A stretch of DNA of 64,000 bases from Halictus rubicundus (taxonomy: Eukaryota; Arthropoda; Insecta; Hymenoptera; Halictidae), in assembly GCF_050948215.1 (NCBI RefSeq), contig NW_027488644.1, forward strand, positions 248,001 to 312,000. Reading direction: 5' to 3'. Made by a program: the position numbers and the translations under genes. Below the pieces are notes generated by a model. The model worked only from the letters and a program-made list of their open reading frames with translations. It ran no database searches and had not been told where the DNA came from. Below are positions 1-13,798 of the stretch, piece after piece. The stretch's first letter is position 1, and every line of letters starts with the position of its first letter.

Positions 1-504
1 AGGATAGAGGATACGATAGAGGATAGGATAGAGTATAGGATAGGATAGAGGATAGGATAGGATTGAGGATAGGATAGGATAGAGGATAGAGGATAGGATA
101 GGATAGAGGATAGGATAGGATAGAGGATAGGATAGGGGATTGGATAGGATAGAGGATAGGATAGGATAGAGGATAGGATAGGATAGAGGATAGGATAGGA
201 TAGAGGATAGGATAGGATAGAGGATAGGATAGGATAGAGGATAGGATAGAGGATAGGATAGGATAGAGGATAGGATAGGATAGAGGATAGAATAGGATAG
301 AGGATAGGATAGGATAGAGGATAGGATAGGATAAAGGATAGGATAGGATAGAGGATAGGATAGGATAGAGGATAGGATAGGATAGAGGATAGGATAGGAT
401 AGAGGATAGGATATAGGATTGGATAGGATAGAGGATAGGATAGGATAGAGGATAGGATAGGATAGAGGATAGGATAGGATAGGATAGAGGATAGGATAGG
501 ATAG

Positions 505-880
505 AGGATAGGATAGGGGATTTTATAGGATAGTCGATAGGATAGGATAGAGGATAGGATAGGATTGAGGATGGGATAGGATAGAGGATATGATAGGATA
601 GATGATAGGATAGGATAGAGGATAGGATAGGATAGAAGATAGGATAGGATAGTGGATAGGACAGGATAGAGCAGACGATAGAGGATAGGATAGGATAGAG
701 GATAGAGATAGAGAATAGGATAGGATAGAGGATCGGATAGGATAGGATAGAGGATCGGATAGGATAGGATAGAGGATAGGAGACTATAGAGGATAGGATA
801 GAGGACAGGAGACGATAGAGGATAGGATAGGAGAGAGGATAGGATAGGATAGATAATAGGATAGGATAGAGGATAGGATA
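505..880 (+). repeat. Variant block V, first copy (marker GAGCAGACGATAG)
   Basis: This stretch carries a rare run of variants: GGGGATTTTATAGG near 516, GTGGATAGGACAGG near 652, GCAGACGATAG near 671, and paired GGAGACTATAGAGG and GGAGACGATAGAGG sites near 780-815. The same series appears in the same order near 23440-23800. The spacing between the two copies is 22936 bp at the left marker and 22919 bp at the second, a difference of one 17-bp unit. Confidence 0.75.
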
Positions 881-1068
881 GGATAGAGGATAGGATAGGA
901 TAGACGATAGGATAGGGTAGAGGATTGGATAGGATCGACCTTAGGATAGGATAGAGGATAGAATAGGATAGAGGATAGGATAGATTATAGGGTAGAGGAT
1001 TGGTTAGGATAGAGGATATTATAGGATAGCGGATTGGATAGGATAGAGTATAGAATAGGATAGAGGAT

Positions 1069-1086
1069 ACAATCGGATGGGTGATA
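1069..1086 (+). repeat. Marker cassette AATCGGATGGGTGATAGG, first instance
   Basis: This short string departs strongly from the consensus and recurs with identical sequence around 13550, 17850, 21030, 24400, 24470, 25850, 26640 and 27010, with a related form (AGAATCGGATGGGTG) near 41170. In the later copies it lies about 75 bp downstream of the GGATCGGCGTTAGG marker. Here the CGGCGTT half is absent, so this copy is only partly related. Confidence 0.8.
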
Positions 1087-1740
1087 GGATAGGATAGAGG
1101 ATAGGATAGGATAGAGGATAGGATAGGATAGAGGATAGGATAGGATAGAGGATAGGATAGGATAGAGGATAGGATAGGATAGAGGATAGGATAGGGTAGA
1201 GGATAGGATAGGATAGAGGATAGGATAGGATAGAGGATAGGATAGGATAGAGGATAGGATATAGGATTGGGTAGGGGTAGAGGATCGGATAGGATAGAGG
1301 ATTGGATAGGATAGAGGATAGGATAGTGGATTGGATAGAGGATTGGATAGGATAAAGGATAGGAGAGGATAGAGGATAGGATAGGATTGAGGATAGGATA
1401 GGATAGCTGATAGGATAGGATAGATAGGATAGGATAGAGGATAGGATAGATAGAGGATAGGATAGGATAGAGGATATGATAGGATAGAGGATAGGATAGG
1501 ATAGTGGATAGGATAGGATAGAGGATAGGATAGATAGAGGATAGGATAGGATAGAGGATATGATAGGATAGAGGATAGGATAGGATAGAGGATAGGATAG
1601 GATAGAGAATAGGATAGGATAGAAGATAGGATAGGGGATTGGATAGGATAGAGGATAGGATAGGATAGAGGATAGGATAGGGGATAGGATAGGATAGAGA
1701 ATAGGATAGGATAGAGGATAGGATTGGGGATAGGATAGGA

Positions 1741-2707
1741 TAGAGTGTAGGATAGGATAGCGGCTAGGATAGGATAGAGTATGGAATAGGATAGAGGATC
1801 GGATAGGATAGAGGATATAATAGGATAGAGGGTAGGATAGGATAGTGGATAGGATAGGATAGAGGATAGGATAGGATAGGATAGGGTATAGGATAGGATA
1901 GAGGATATGATAGGATAGTGGATAGGATAGAGGATTGGATAGGATAGAGGATATTTAAGGAAAGAGGATATGATATGCTAGAGGATACGATATTATAGAG
2001 GATAGGATAGGATAGAGGATCGGATAGGATAGAGCATTGGATAGGGGATAGGATAGGATAGAAGATAGGATAGGATAGAGGATAGGATAGGATAGAGGGT
2101 AGGATAGGATAGAGGATAGGATACAGGATAGGATAGAGGATTGGATAGGATAGAGGATATTATAGGATAGAGGAGATGATATGCTAGAGGATACGATATT
2201 GTAGAGGGTAGGATAGGATAGAGGATCGGTTAGGATGGAGGATAGGATAGGATAGAGGATATTATAGGAAAGAGGATTTGATATGCTAGAGGATACGATA
2301 TTATAGAGGATTGGATAGGATAGAGGATAGGATAGGATAGGGGATAGGATAGGATAGAGGATATGATAGGATAGAGGATAGGATAGGATAGAGGATAGGA
2401 TACAGGATAGGATAGAGAATTGAATAGGATTGAGGATATTATGGGATACAGGATAGGATAGGATAGGATAGGATAGAGGATAGGATAGGATAGAGGATAG
2501 GATAGGATATGTGATATTATAGGATGGAGGATACGATATTATAGAGGATAGGATAGGGTAGAGGATAGGATAAGATAGAGGATAGGATAGAATAGAGTAC
2601 AGGTTAGTATAGAGCATAAGATAATATAGAGAATAGGATAGGATAGAGGATAGGACAGGCTAGGATAGAGGATAGGATAGGATTGAGGATAGCATAGGAT
2701 TGAGGAT
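1741..2707 (+). repeat. Duplicated block P, copy 1
   Basis: The block contains the unique-looking string ATATTTAAGGAAAGAGG near 1951, GCGGCTAGG near 1760, and type-A cassettes (TATAGGAAAGAGGATTTG near 2264). It matches 41360-42207. The spacing is 39619 bp at 1745 and 1952, falls to 39602 bp at 2097 and to 39500 bp from 2261 to 2707. The steps are 17 bp and 102 bp (6 x 17), so the copies differ by whole repeat units. Similarity ends at about 2707, where this copy continues GAGGATACGATACG and the other does not. Part of the same block also lies at 33240-33535. Confidence 0.85.
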
Positions 2708-2787
2708 ACGATACGATAGAGGATAGGATAGGATAGAGGATGGGATAGGACAGAGGATAGGATAGGATAGAGGATAGAATAGGATAG

Positions 2788-4145
2788 AGGATAGAATAGG
2801 ATTGAGGATAGGATAGGATAGAGGATAGGATAGGATTGAGGATAGGATAGGATTGAGGATAGGATAGGATAGAGGACAGGATAGGATAGGGGATAGGATA
2901 GGATAGAGGATAGGATAGAATAGAGAATAGAATAGGATAGAGGATAGGATAGGATTGAGGATAGGATAGGATAGATGATAGGATAGAGGATTGGATAGGA
3001 TAGAGGATACGATACGATAGAGGATAGGATAAGGTAGAGGGTAGGATAGAGAATTGGATGGGATAGAGGAGACGATACGATAGAGGATAGGATAGGGTAG
3101 AGGATAGGATAAGATAGAGGATAGGATAGAATAGAGTACAGGATAGTATAGAGTATAAGATAATATAGAGAATAGGATAGGATAGAGGATAGGACAGGCT
3201 AGGATAGAGGATAGGATAGGATTGAGGATAGCATAGGATTGAGGATAGGATAGAGGATTGGATAGGATAGAGGATACGATACGATAGAGGATAGGATAGG
3301 ATAGTGGGTAGGAAAGAGAATTGGATGGGATAGAGGATACGATACGATAGAGGATAGGATAGGATAGAGGATGGGATAGGACAGAGGATAGGATAGGATA
3401 GAGGATAGAATAGAATAGAGGATAGAATAGGATTGAGGATAGGATAGGATAGAGGATAGGATAGGATTGAGGATAGGATAGGATAGAGGGTAGGATAGAG
3501 AATTGAATAGGATTGAGGATATTATGGGATAGAGGATAGGATAGGATAGGATAGAGGATAGGATAGGATAGGGGATACGATACGATAGAGGAGGGGATAG
3601 GATAGAGGATGGGACAGGACAGAGGATAGGATAGAATAGAGTATAGGATAGGATAGAGGATAGGATAGGATTGAGGATAGGATAGGATAGATGATAGGAT
3701 AGAGGATTGGATGGGATAGAGGATACGATACGATAGAGGATAGGATAGGATAGAGGATGGGATAGGACAGAGGATAGGATAGGATAGAGGACAGGATAGG
3801 ATAGAGGATAGGATAGGATAGAGGATATGATAGGCTAGGATAGAGGATAGGATAGGACAGAGGATAGGATAGGATAGAGGATATGATAGGCTAGGATAGA
3901 GGATAGGATAGGATTGAGGATAGGATAGGATAGAGGATAGGATAGGATTGAGGATAGCATAGGATTGAGGATAGGATAGGATAGAGAATAGGATAGGATA
4001 GAGGATAGGATAGGGTAGAGGATAGGATAGAGGATAGGATAGAGGATTGGATAGGATTGAGGATATTATGGGATAGAGGATAGGATAGGATAGGATAGGA
4101 TAGAGGATAGGATAGGATAGAGGATAGGATAGGATAGAGGATAGG
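2788..4145 (+). repeat. Duplicated block Q, copy 1
   Basis: This block is rich in GATACGATACGATAG, GGATGGGATAGGACAGAGG and GGATATGATAGGCTAGG variants. It aligns with 39339-40696 at a constant spacing of 36551 bp, checked at markers 2872, 3231, 3571 and 3831. Only scattered single-base differences were noticed, and no length change over about 1.36 kb. Confidence 0.85.
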
Positions 4146-4190
4146 ATAGGATAGAGGATAGGATAGGATAGAGGATAGGATAGGATATAT

Positions 4191-7100
4191 GATACTATAG
4201 GATGGAGGATACGATATTATAGAGGATAGTATAGGATAGAGGGTAGGATAGTGTAGAGGATAAGATAGGATAGAGGATACGATAGGATAGAGGATAGGAT
4301 AGAGGATAGGATAGAGGATTGGATAGAATTGAGGATATTATGGGATAGAGGATAGGATATGATAGGCTAGGATAGAGGATAGGATAGGATTGAGGATAGG
4401 ATAGGATAGAGGATAGGATAGGATTGAGGATAGCATAGGATTGAGGATAGGATAGGATAGAGAATAGGATAGGATAGAGGATAGGATAGGATAGGGGATA
4501 GGATAGGATAGAGGATAGGATAGGATAGAAGATAGGATAGGATAGAGGATAGGATAGGATAAAGGATAGAATAGGATAGAGGATAGGATAGGATAGAGGA
4601 TAGGATAGGATATATGATACTATAGGATGGAGGATACGATAATATAGAGGATAGTATAGGATAGAGGATAGGATAGGGTAGAGGATAGGGTAAGATAGAG
4701 GATAGGATAGGGTAGAGGATCGGATAAGATAGAGGATAGGACAAAATAGAGTACAGGATAGTATAGAGGATAAGATAATATAGAGAAAAGGATAGGATAG
4801 AGGATAGGACAGGATAGAGGATAGGATAGGATAGAGGATAGTATAGTATAGAGAATAGAATAGGATAGAGGATAGGATAGGATTGAGGATAGCATAGGAT
4901 TGAGGATAGGATAGGATAGAGAATAGGATAGGATAGAGGATAGGATAGGATAGAGGATAGGATAGAGGATTGGATAGGATTGAGGATATTATGGGATAGA
5001 GGATAGGATAGGATAGGATAGGATAGAGGATAGGATAGGATAGAGGATAGGATAGGATAGAGGATAGGACAGGATAGAGGATAGGATAGGATAGAGGATA
5101 GGATAGGATAGAGGATAGGATAGGATAGGATAGGATAGAGGATAGGATAGGATATATGATATTATAGGATGGAGGATACGATATTATAGAGGATAGGATA
5201 GGGTAGAGGATAGGATAAGATAGAGGATAGGATAGGTTAGAGGATAGGATAAGATAGAGGATAGGATAGAATGGAGTACAGGATAGTATAGAGGATAAGA
5301 TAATATAGAGAATAGGATAGGATAGAGGATAGGACAGGATAGAGGATAGGATAGGATAGAGAATAGGATAGGATAGAGGATAGGATAGGATAGAGGATAG
5401 GATAGGATAGGATAGGATAGGATAGAGGATAGGATAGGATAGAGGATAGGATAGGATAGGGGATAGGATAGGATAGAGGATAGGATAGAGGATAGGATAG
5501 GATAGAGGATAGGATAGGATAGGATAGAGGATAGGATAGGATTGAGGATAGGATAGGATAGAGGATAGGGTAGTATAGAGAATAGAATAGGATAGAGGAT
5601 AGGATAGGATTGAGGATAGGATAGGATAGATGATAGGATAGAGGATTGGATAGGACAGAGGATACCATACGATAGAGGATAGCCTAGGATAGAGGGTAGG
5701 ATAGAGAATTGGATAGGATAGAGGATACGATACGATAGAGGATACGATAGGATATATGATATTATAGGATGGAGGATACGATATTATATAGGATAGGATA
5801 GGATAGACGATAGGATAGGGGATTGGATAGGATAGAGGATATGATAGGATTGAGGATAGGATAGGATACATGATAGGATAGGATAGAGGATAGGATAGAG
5901 GATTGGATAGGATAGGGGATTGGATAGGATAGAGGATAGGATAGAGGATTGGATAGGATTGAGGATATTATGGGATAGAGGATAGGATAGGACAGGATAG
6001 GATAGAGGATAGGATAGGATAGAGGATTGGATAGGATAGAGGATAGGATAGGATAGAGGATAGGATAGGATAGAGGATACGAAACGATAGAGGATAGGAT
6101 AGGATATATGATATTATAGGATGGATGATACGATATTATAGAGGATAGGATAGGATTGAGGATAGGATAGGATACATGATAGGATAGGATAGAGGATAGG
6201 ATAGAGGATTGGATAGGATAGGGGATTGGATAGGATATATGATATTATAGGATGGATGATACGATATTATAGAGGATAGGATAGGATAGACGATAGGATA
6301 GAGGATATGATAGGATACAGGATAGTATAGGATAGAGGATAGGATAGGATAGAGGATAGGATAGGATTGAGGATAGGATAGGACAGAGGATAGGATAGGA
6401 TAGAGGATAGGATAGAATAGAGTACAGGATAGGATAGAGGATAGGACAGGATAGAGGATAGGATAGGATAGAGGATAGGATAGGATAGAAGATAGGATAG
6501 TATAGAGAATAGAATAGGATAGAGGATAGGATAGGATTGAGGATAGGATCGGATAGATGATAGGATAGAGGATTGGATAGGATAGAGGATACGATACGAT
6601 AGAGGATAGGATAGGATAGTGGGTAGGAAAGAGAATTGGATGGGATAGAGGATACGATACGATAGAGGATAGGATAGGATAGAGGATGGGATAGGACAGA
6701 GGATAGGATAGGATAGAGGATAGAATAGGATAGAGGATAGAATAGGATTGAGGATAGGATAGGATAGAGGATAGGATAGGATTGAGGATAGGTTAGGATT
6801 GAGGATAGGATAGGATAGAGGATAGGATAGGATAGATGAAAGGATAGAGGATTGGATAGGATAGAGGATACGATACGATAGAGGATAGGATAAGATAGAG
6901 GGTAGGATAGAGAATTGAATAGGATTGAGGATATTATGGGATAGAGGATAGGATAGGATAGGATAGAGGATAGGATAGGATAGGGGATAGGATAGGATAG
7001 AGGATAGGATAGGATAGAGGATAGGATAGAATAGAGTACAGGATAGGATAGAGGATAGGACAGGATAGAGGATAGGATAGGATAGAGGATAGGATAGGAT

Positions 7101-8288
7101 AGAAGATAGGATAGTATAGAGAATAGAATAGGATAGAGGATAGGATAGGATAGATGATAGGATAGAGGATTGGATAGGATAGAGGATACGATACGATAGA
7201 GGATAGGATAGGATAGTGGGTAGGAAAGAGAATTGGATGGGATAGAGGATACGATACGATAGAGGATGGGATAGGACAGAGGATAGGATAGGATAGAGGA
7301 TAGAATAGGATAGAGGATAGGATAGGATAGAGGATAGGATAGAGGATAGGTTAGGATAGAGGATAGGATAGGATCGAGGATAGGATAGGATAGATGATAG
7401 GATAGAGGATTGGATAGGATAGAGGATACGATACGATAGAGGATAGGATAGGATAGAGGGTAGGATAGAGAATTGGATGGGATAGAGGAGACGATACGAA
7501 AGAGGATAGGATAGGATAGAGGATGGGATAGGACAGAGGATAGGATAGGATAGAGGATAGAATAGGATAGAGGATAGGATAGGATTGAGGATAGGATAGG
7601 ATAGAGGATAGGATAGGATTGAGGATAGGATAGGATTGAGGATAGGATAGGATAGAGGATAGGATAGGATTGAGGATAGGATAGGATAGAGGATAGGATA
7701 GGATTGAGGATAGGATAGGATTGAGGATAGGATAGGATAGAGGATAGGATAGGATTGAGGATAGGATAGGATAGATGAAAGGATAGAGGATTGGATAGGA
7801 TAGAGGATACGATACGATAGAGGATAGGATAAGATATAGGGTACGCTAGAGAATTGAATAGGATTGAGGATATTATGGGATAGAGGATAGGATGGGATAG
7901 GATAGAGGATAGGATAGGATAGGGGATAGGATAGGATAGAGGATAGGATAGGATAGAGGATAGGATAGAATAGAGTACAGGATAGGATAGAGGATAGGAC
8001 AGGATAGAGGATAGGATAGGATAGAAGATAGGATAGTATAGAGAATAGAATAGGATAGAGGATAGGATAGGATTGAGGATAGGATAGGATAGATGATAGG
8101 ATAGAGGGTTGGATAGGATAGAGGATACGATACGATAGAGGATAGGATAGGATAGAGGGTAGGAAAGAGAATTGGATGGGATAGAGGATACGATACGATA
8201 GAGGAGGGGATAGGATAGAGGATGGGATAGGACAGAGGATAGAATAGGATTGAGGATAGGATAGGATTGAGGATAGGATAGGATAGAG
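4191..8288 (+). repeat. ~4.1-kb higher-order unit R, copy 1
   Basis: The unit opens with the TATATGATACTATAGGATGG marker (GATACT at 4191), which recurs at 8323, a spacing of 4132 bp. Downstream markers keep register: ATTATGGG at 5967 pairs with 10121 (4154 bp), GGTTAGGATAGAGG at 7349 pairs with 11372 (4023 bp), and GAGGGTTGG near 8106 pairs with 12129 (4023 bp). The +22 shift reflects extra units (5+17) near 9140-9200. The -131 shift reflects a local duplication in this copy at 6110-6371. The final GAGGAGGGG variant at 8201 is shared with copy 3 but not copy 2. Confidence 0.85.
6110..6371 (+). repeat. 131-bp local tandem duplication inside R copy 1
   Basis: The GATATTATAGGATGGATGAT marker occurs at about 6110 and again at 6241, 131 bp apart. 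The corresponding place in R copy 2 (10264) has it once. This accounts exactly for the fall in spacing between copies from 4154 to 4023 bp. Confidence 0.75.
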
Positions 8289-8322
8289 GATAGGATAGGA
8301 TAGAGGATAGGATAGGATATAT

Positions 8323-11300
8323 GATACTATAGGATGGAGGATACGATATTATAGAGGATAGTATAGGATAGAGGGTAGGATAGTGTAGAGGATAAGATAG
8401 GATAGAGGATACGATAGGATAGAGGATAGGATAGAGGATAGGATAGAGGATTGGATAGAATTGAGGATATTATGGGATAGAGGATAGGATATGATAGGCT
8501 AGGATAGAGGATAGGATAGGATTGAGGATAGGATAGGATAGAGGATAGGATAGGATTGAGGATAGCATAGGATTGAGGATAGGATAGGATAGAGAATAGG
8601 ATAGGATAGAGGATAGGATAGGATAGGGGATAGGATAGGATAGAGGATAGGATAGGATAGAAGATAGGATAGGATAGAGGATAGGATAGGATAAAGGATA
8701 GAATAGGATAGAGGATAGGATAGGATAGAGGATAGGATAGGATATATGATACTATAGGATGGAGGATACGATAATATAGAGGATAGTATAGGATAGAGGA
8801 TAGGATAGGGTAGAGGATAGGGTAAGATAGAGGATAGGATAGGGTAGAGGATCGGATAAGATAGAGGATAGGACAAAATAGAGTACAGGATAGTATAGAG
8901 GATAAGATAATATAGAGAAAAGGATAGGATAGAGGATAGGACAGGATAGAGGATAGGATAGGATAGAGGATAGTATAGTATAGAGAATAGAATAGGATAG
9001 AGGATAGGATAGGATTGAGGATAGCATAGGATTGAGGATAGGATAGGATAGAGAATAGGATAGGATAGAGGATAGGATAGGATAGAGGATAGGATAGAGG
9101 ATTGGATAGGATTGAGGATATTATGGGATAGAGGATAGGATAGGATAGGATAGGATAGGATAGAGGATAGGATAGGATAGAGGATAGGATAGGATAGAGG
9201 ATAGGACAGGATAGAGGATAGGATAGGATAGAGGATAGGATAGGATAGAGGATAGGATAGGATAGGATAGGATAGAGGATAGGATAGGATATATGATATT
9301 ATAGGATGGAGGATACGATATTATAGAGGATAGGATAGGGTAGAGGATAGGATACGATAGAGGATAGGATAGGTTAGAGGATAGGATAAGATAGAGGATA
9401 GGATAGAATGGAGTACAGGATAGTATAGAGGATAAGATAATATAGAGAATAGGATAGGATAGAGGATAGGACAGGATAGAGGATAGGATAGGATAGAGAA
9501 TAGGATAGGATAGAGGATAGGATAGGATAGAGGATAGGATAGGATAGGATAGGATAGGATAGAGGATAGGATAGGATAGAGGATAGGATAGGATAGGGGA
9601 TAGGATAGGATAGAGGATAGGATAGAGGATAGGATAGGATAGGATAGAGGATAGGATAGGATTGAGGATAGGATAGGATAGAGGATAGGGTAGTATAGAG
9701 AATAGAATAGGATAGAGGATAGGATAGGATTGAGGATAGGATAGGATAGATGATAGGATAGAGGATTGGATAGGACAGAGGATACCATACGATAGAGGAT
9801 AGCCTAGGATAGAGGGTAGGATAGAGAATTGGATAGGATAGAGGATACGATACGATAGAGGATACGATAGGATATATGATATTATAGGATGGAGGATACG
9901 ATATTATATAGGATAGGATAGGATAGACGATAGGATAGGGGATTGGATAGGATAGAGGATATGATAGGATAGAGGATAGGATAGGATAGAGGATAGCATA
10001 GGATTGAGGATAGGATAGGATACATGATAGGATAGGATAGAGGATAGGATAGAGGATTGGATAGGATAGGGGATTGGATAGGATAGAGGATAGGATAGAG
10101 GATTGGATAGGATTGAGGATATTATGGGATAGAGGATAGGATAGGACAGGATAGGATAGAGGATAGGATAGGATAGAGGATTGGATAGGATAGAGGATAG
10201 GATAGGATAGAGGATAGGATAGGATAGAGGATACGAAACGATAGAGGATAGGATAGGATATATGATATTATAGGATGGATGATACGATATTATAGAGGAT
10301 AGGATAGGATAGACGATAGGATAGAGGATATGATAGGATACAGGATAGTATAGGATAGAGGATAGGATAGGATAGAGGATAGGATAGGATTGAGGATAGG
10401 ATAGGACAGAGGATAGGATAGGATAGAGGATAGGATAGAATAGAGTACAGGATAGGATAGAGGATAGGACAGGATAGAGGATAGGATAGGATAGAGGATA
10501 GGATAGGATAGAAGATAGGATAGTATAGAGAATAGAATAGGATAGAGGATAGGATAGGATTGAGGATAGGATCGGATAGATGATAGGATAGAGGATTGGA
10601 TAGGATAGAGGATACGATACGATAGAGGATAGGATAGGATAGTGGGTAGGAAAGAGAATTGGATGGGATAGAGGATACGATACGATAGAGGATAGGATAG
10701 GATAGAGGATGGGATAGGACAGAGGATAGGATAGGATAGAGGATAGAATAGGATAGAGGATAGAATAGGATTGAGGATAGGATAGGATAGAGGATAGGAT
10801 AGGATTGAGGATAGGTTAGGATTGAGGATAGGATAGGATAGAGGATAGGATAGGATAGATGAAAGGATAGAGGATTGGATAGGATAGAGGATACGATACG
10901 ATAGAGGATAGGATAAGATAGAGGGTAGGATAGAGAATTGAATAGGATTGAGGATATTATGGGATAGAGGATAGGATAGGATAGGATAGAGGATAGGATA
11001 GGATAGGGGATAGGATAGGATAGAGGATAGGATAGGATAGAGGATAGGATAGAATAGAGTACAGGATAGGATAGAGGATAGGACAGGATAGAGGATAGGA
11101 TAGGATAGAGGATAGGATAGGATAGAAGATAGGATAGTATAGAGAATAGAATAGGATAGAGGATAGGATAGGATAGATGATAGGATAGAGGATTGGATAG
11201 GATAGAGGATACGATACGATAGAGGATAGGATAGGATAGTGGGTAGGAAAGAGAATTGGATGGGATAGAGGATACGATACGATAGAGGATGGGATAGGAC

Positions 11301-12226
11301 AGAGGATAGGATAGGATAGAGGATAGAATAGGATAGAGGATAGGATAGGATAGAGGATAGGATAGAGGATAGGTTAGGATAGAGGATAGGATAGGATCGA
11401 GGATAGGATAGGATAGATGATAGGATAGAGGATTGGATAGGATAGAGGATACGATACGATAGAGGATAGGATAGGATAGAGGGTAGGATAGAGAATTGGA
11501 TGGGATAGAGGAGACGATACGAAAGAGGATAGGATAGGATAGAGGATGGGATAGGACAGAGGATAGGATAGGATAGAGGATAGAATAGGATAGAGGATAG
11601 GATAGGATTGAGGATAGGATAGGATAGAGGATAGGATAGGATTGAGGATAGGATAGGATTGAGGATAGGATAGGATAGAGGATAGGATAGGATTGAGGAT
11701 AGGATAGGATAGAGGATAGGATAGGATTGAGGATAGGATAGGATTGAGGATAGGATAGGATAGAGGATAGGATAGGATTGAGGATAGGATAGGATAGATG
11801 AAAGGATAGAGGATTGGATAGGATAGAGGATACGATACGATAGAGGATAGGATAAGATATAGGGTACGCTAGAGAATTGAATAGGATTGAGGATATTATG
11901 GGATAGAGGATAGGATGGGATAGGATAGAGGATAGGATAGGATAGGGGATAGGATAGGATAGAGGATAGGATAGGATAGAGGATAGGATAGAATAGAGTA
12001 CAGGATAGGATAGAGGATAGGACAGGATAGAGGATAGGATAGGATAGAAGATAGGATAGTATAGAGAATAGAATAGGATAGAGGATAGGATAGGATTGAG
12101 GATAGGATAGGATAGATGATAGGATAGAGGGTTGGATAGGATAGAGGATACGATACGATAGAGGATAGGATAGGATAGTGGGTAGGAAAGAGAATTGGAT
12201 GGGATAGAGGATACGATACGATAGAG
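8323..12226 (+). repeat. ~4-kb higher-order unit R, copy 2
   Basis: This copy directly follows copy 1 head to tail. Variant order matches copy 1 throughout, including the GATACCATACG and AGCCTAGG pair near 9783-9803 (copy 1: 5664-5684). From about 9990 onward it also matches copy 3 at 3803 bp spacing. It lacks the GAGGAGGGG variant that ends copies 1 and 3, so similarity to copy 1 stops near 12226. Confidence 0.85.
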
Positions 12227-13798
12227 GATAGGATAGGATAGAGGATGGGATAGGACAGAGGATAGGATAGGATAGAGGATAGAATAGGATAGAGGATAGA
12301 ATAGGATTGAGGATAGGATAGGATAGAGGATAGGATAGGATTGAGGATAGGATAGGATTGAGGATAGGATAGGATAGAGGACAGGATAGGATAGGGGATA
12401 GGATAGGATAGAGGATAGGATAGAATAGAGAATAGAATAGGATAGAGGGTAGGATACGGGATTGGATAGGATAGAGGATAGGTGACGATGGAGGATAGGA
12501 TAGGATAGAGGATAGGATAGGATAGAGGATAGCATAGGATAGAGGATATTATAGGAAAGAGGATATGATATGCTAGAGGATACGATATTATAGAGGATAG
12601 GATAGGATAGAGGATCGGACAGGATAGAGGATTGCATAGGATAAGGGATAGGATAGGATAGAGGATAGGATAGGTTAGAGGATAGGACATAGGATTGGAT
12701 AGGATGGACGTTAGGATAGGATAGAGGATGGAATAGGATAGAGGATAGGATAGAGGATAGGATAGAGGATTGGATAGGATAGAGTATATTATAGGAAAGA
12801 GGATATGATATGCAAGAGGATACGATATTATAGAGGATTGGATAGGATAGAGGATCGGATAAGATAGAGGATAAGATAGGATAGAGTATAGAATAGGATA
12901 GAGGATAGAATAGGATAGAGGATAGGATAGAGGATAGGATAGAGGATTGGATAGGATAGAGGATTGGATAGGATAGAGGATAGGACAGGATAGAGGATAG
13001 GATAGGATATAGGATCGGATAGGATGGGATAGAGGATAGGAGACTATAGAGGATAGGATTGAGGACAGGAAACGATAGAGGATAGGATACGAGAGAGGAT
13101 AGGATAGGATAGATAATAGGATAGGATAGAAGATCGGATAGGATGGGATAGAGGATAGGAGACTATAGAGGATAGGATAGAGGACAGGAAACGATAGAGA
13201 ATAGGATACGAGAGAGGATAGGATAGGATAGATAATAGGATAGGATAGAGGACAGGATAGGATAGGGGATAGGATGGGATAGAGGATAGGATAGGATAGA
13301 GGATAGGACATAGGATTGTATAGGATGGACGATAGGAAAGGATAGAGGATAGGATAGGAAAGAGGATAGGATTGGATAGAGGATAGGATAGGGGATAGGA
13401 TAGGATAGGATAGGATAGGATAGAGAATAGGATAGGATAGAGGATAGGATAGAGGATAGGATAGGATAGGATAGTGGATTGGATAGGATCGGCGTTAGGA
13501 TAGGATAGAGGATAGGATAGGATAGAGTATAGAATAGGATAGAGGATACAATCGGATGGGTGATAGGATAGGATAGAGGATAGGATAGGATAGGGAATAG
13601 GATAGGATAGAGGATAGGATACGGGATTGGATAGGATAGAGGATAGGTGACGATGGAGGATAGGATAGGATAGAGGATAGGATAGGATAGAGGATAGGAT
13701 AGGATAGAGGATATTATAGGAAAGAGGATATGATATGCTAGAGGATACGATATTATAGAGGATAGGATAGGATAGAGGATCGGATAGGATAGAGGATA
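12140..13798 (+). repeat. Block S, copy 1 (type-A cassettes with CGGCGTT marker)
   Basis: This block repeats at 16436-18094 with a spacing of 4296 bp, verified at TAGTGGG (12176 and 16472) and GGATCGGCG (13485 and 17781). It introduces type-A cassettes (TTATAGGAAAGAGGATATG then ATGCTAGAGGATACG), GACATAGGATTGG and GACAGGAAACGATAG variants, none of which occur in the surrounding R copies. It therefore looks inserted between R copies 2 and 3 or expanded there. Confidence 0.8.

Noticed and set aside
2161..2200. ATATTATA and GATATGATATGC strings as promoter, replication-origin or hairpin elements
   Set aside because: These AT-rich variants recur in nearly every duplicated block at the same place, so they are inherited repeat variants. 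Their inverted symmetry is only partial and no other regulatory context accompanies them.
10268..12637. 789-codon minus-strand open frame resembling a repetitive Tyr/Pro/Ile/Leu/Ser protein
   Set aside because: It is the translated satellite. The same peptide cycle is read from all minus frames, starts arise from chance CAT variants on the plus strand (AGCATAGG, GACATAGG), and ends fall on chance stop-creating substitutions. There is no change in composition at its borders and no promoter-like or splice context. The same applies to the 931-, 748-, 666-, 594- and 558-codon frames elsewhere.
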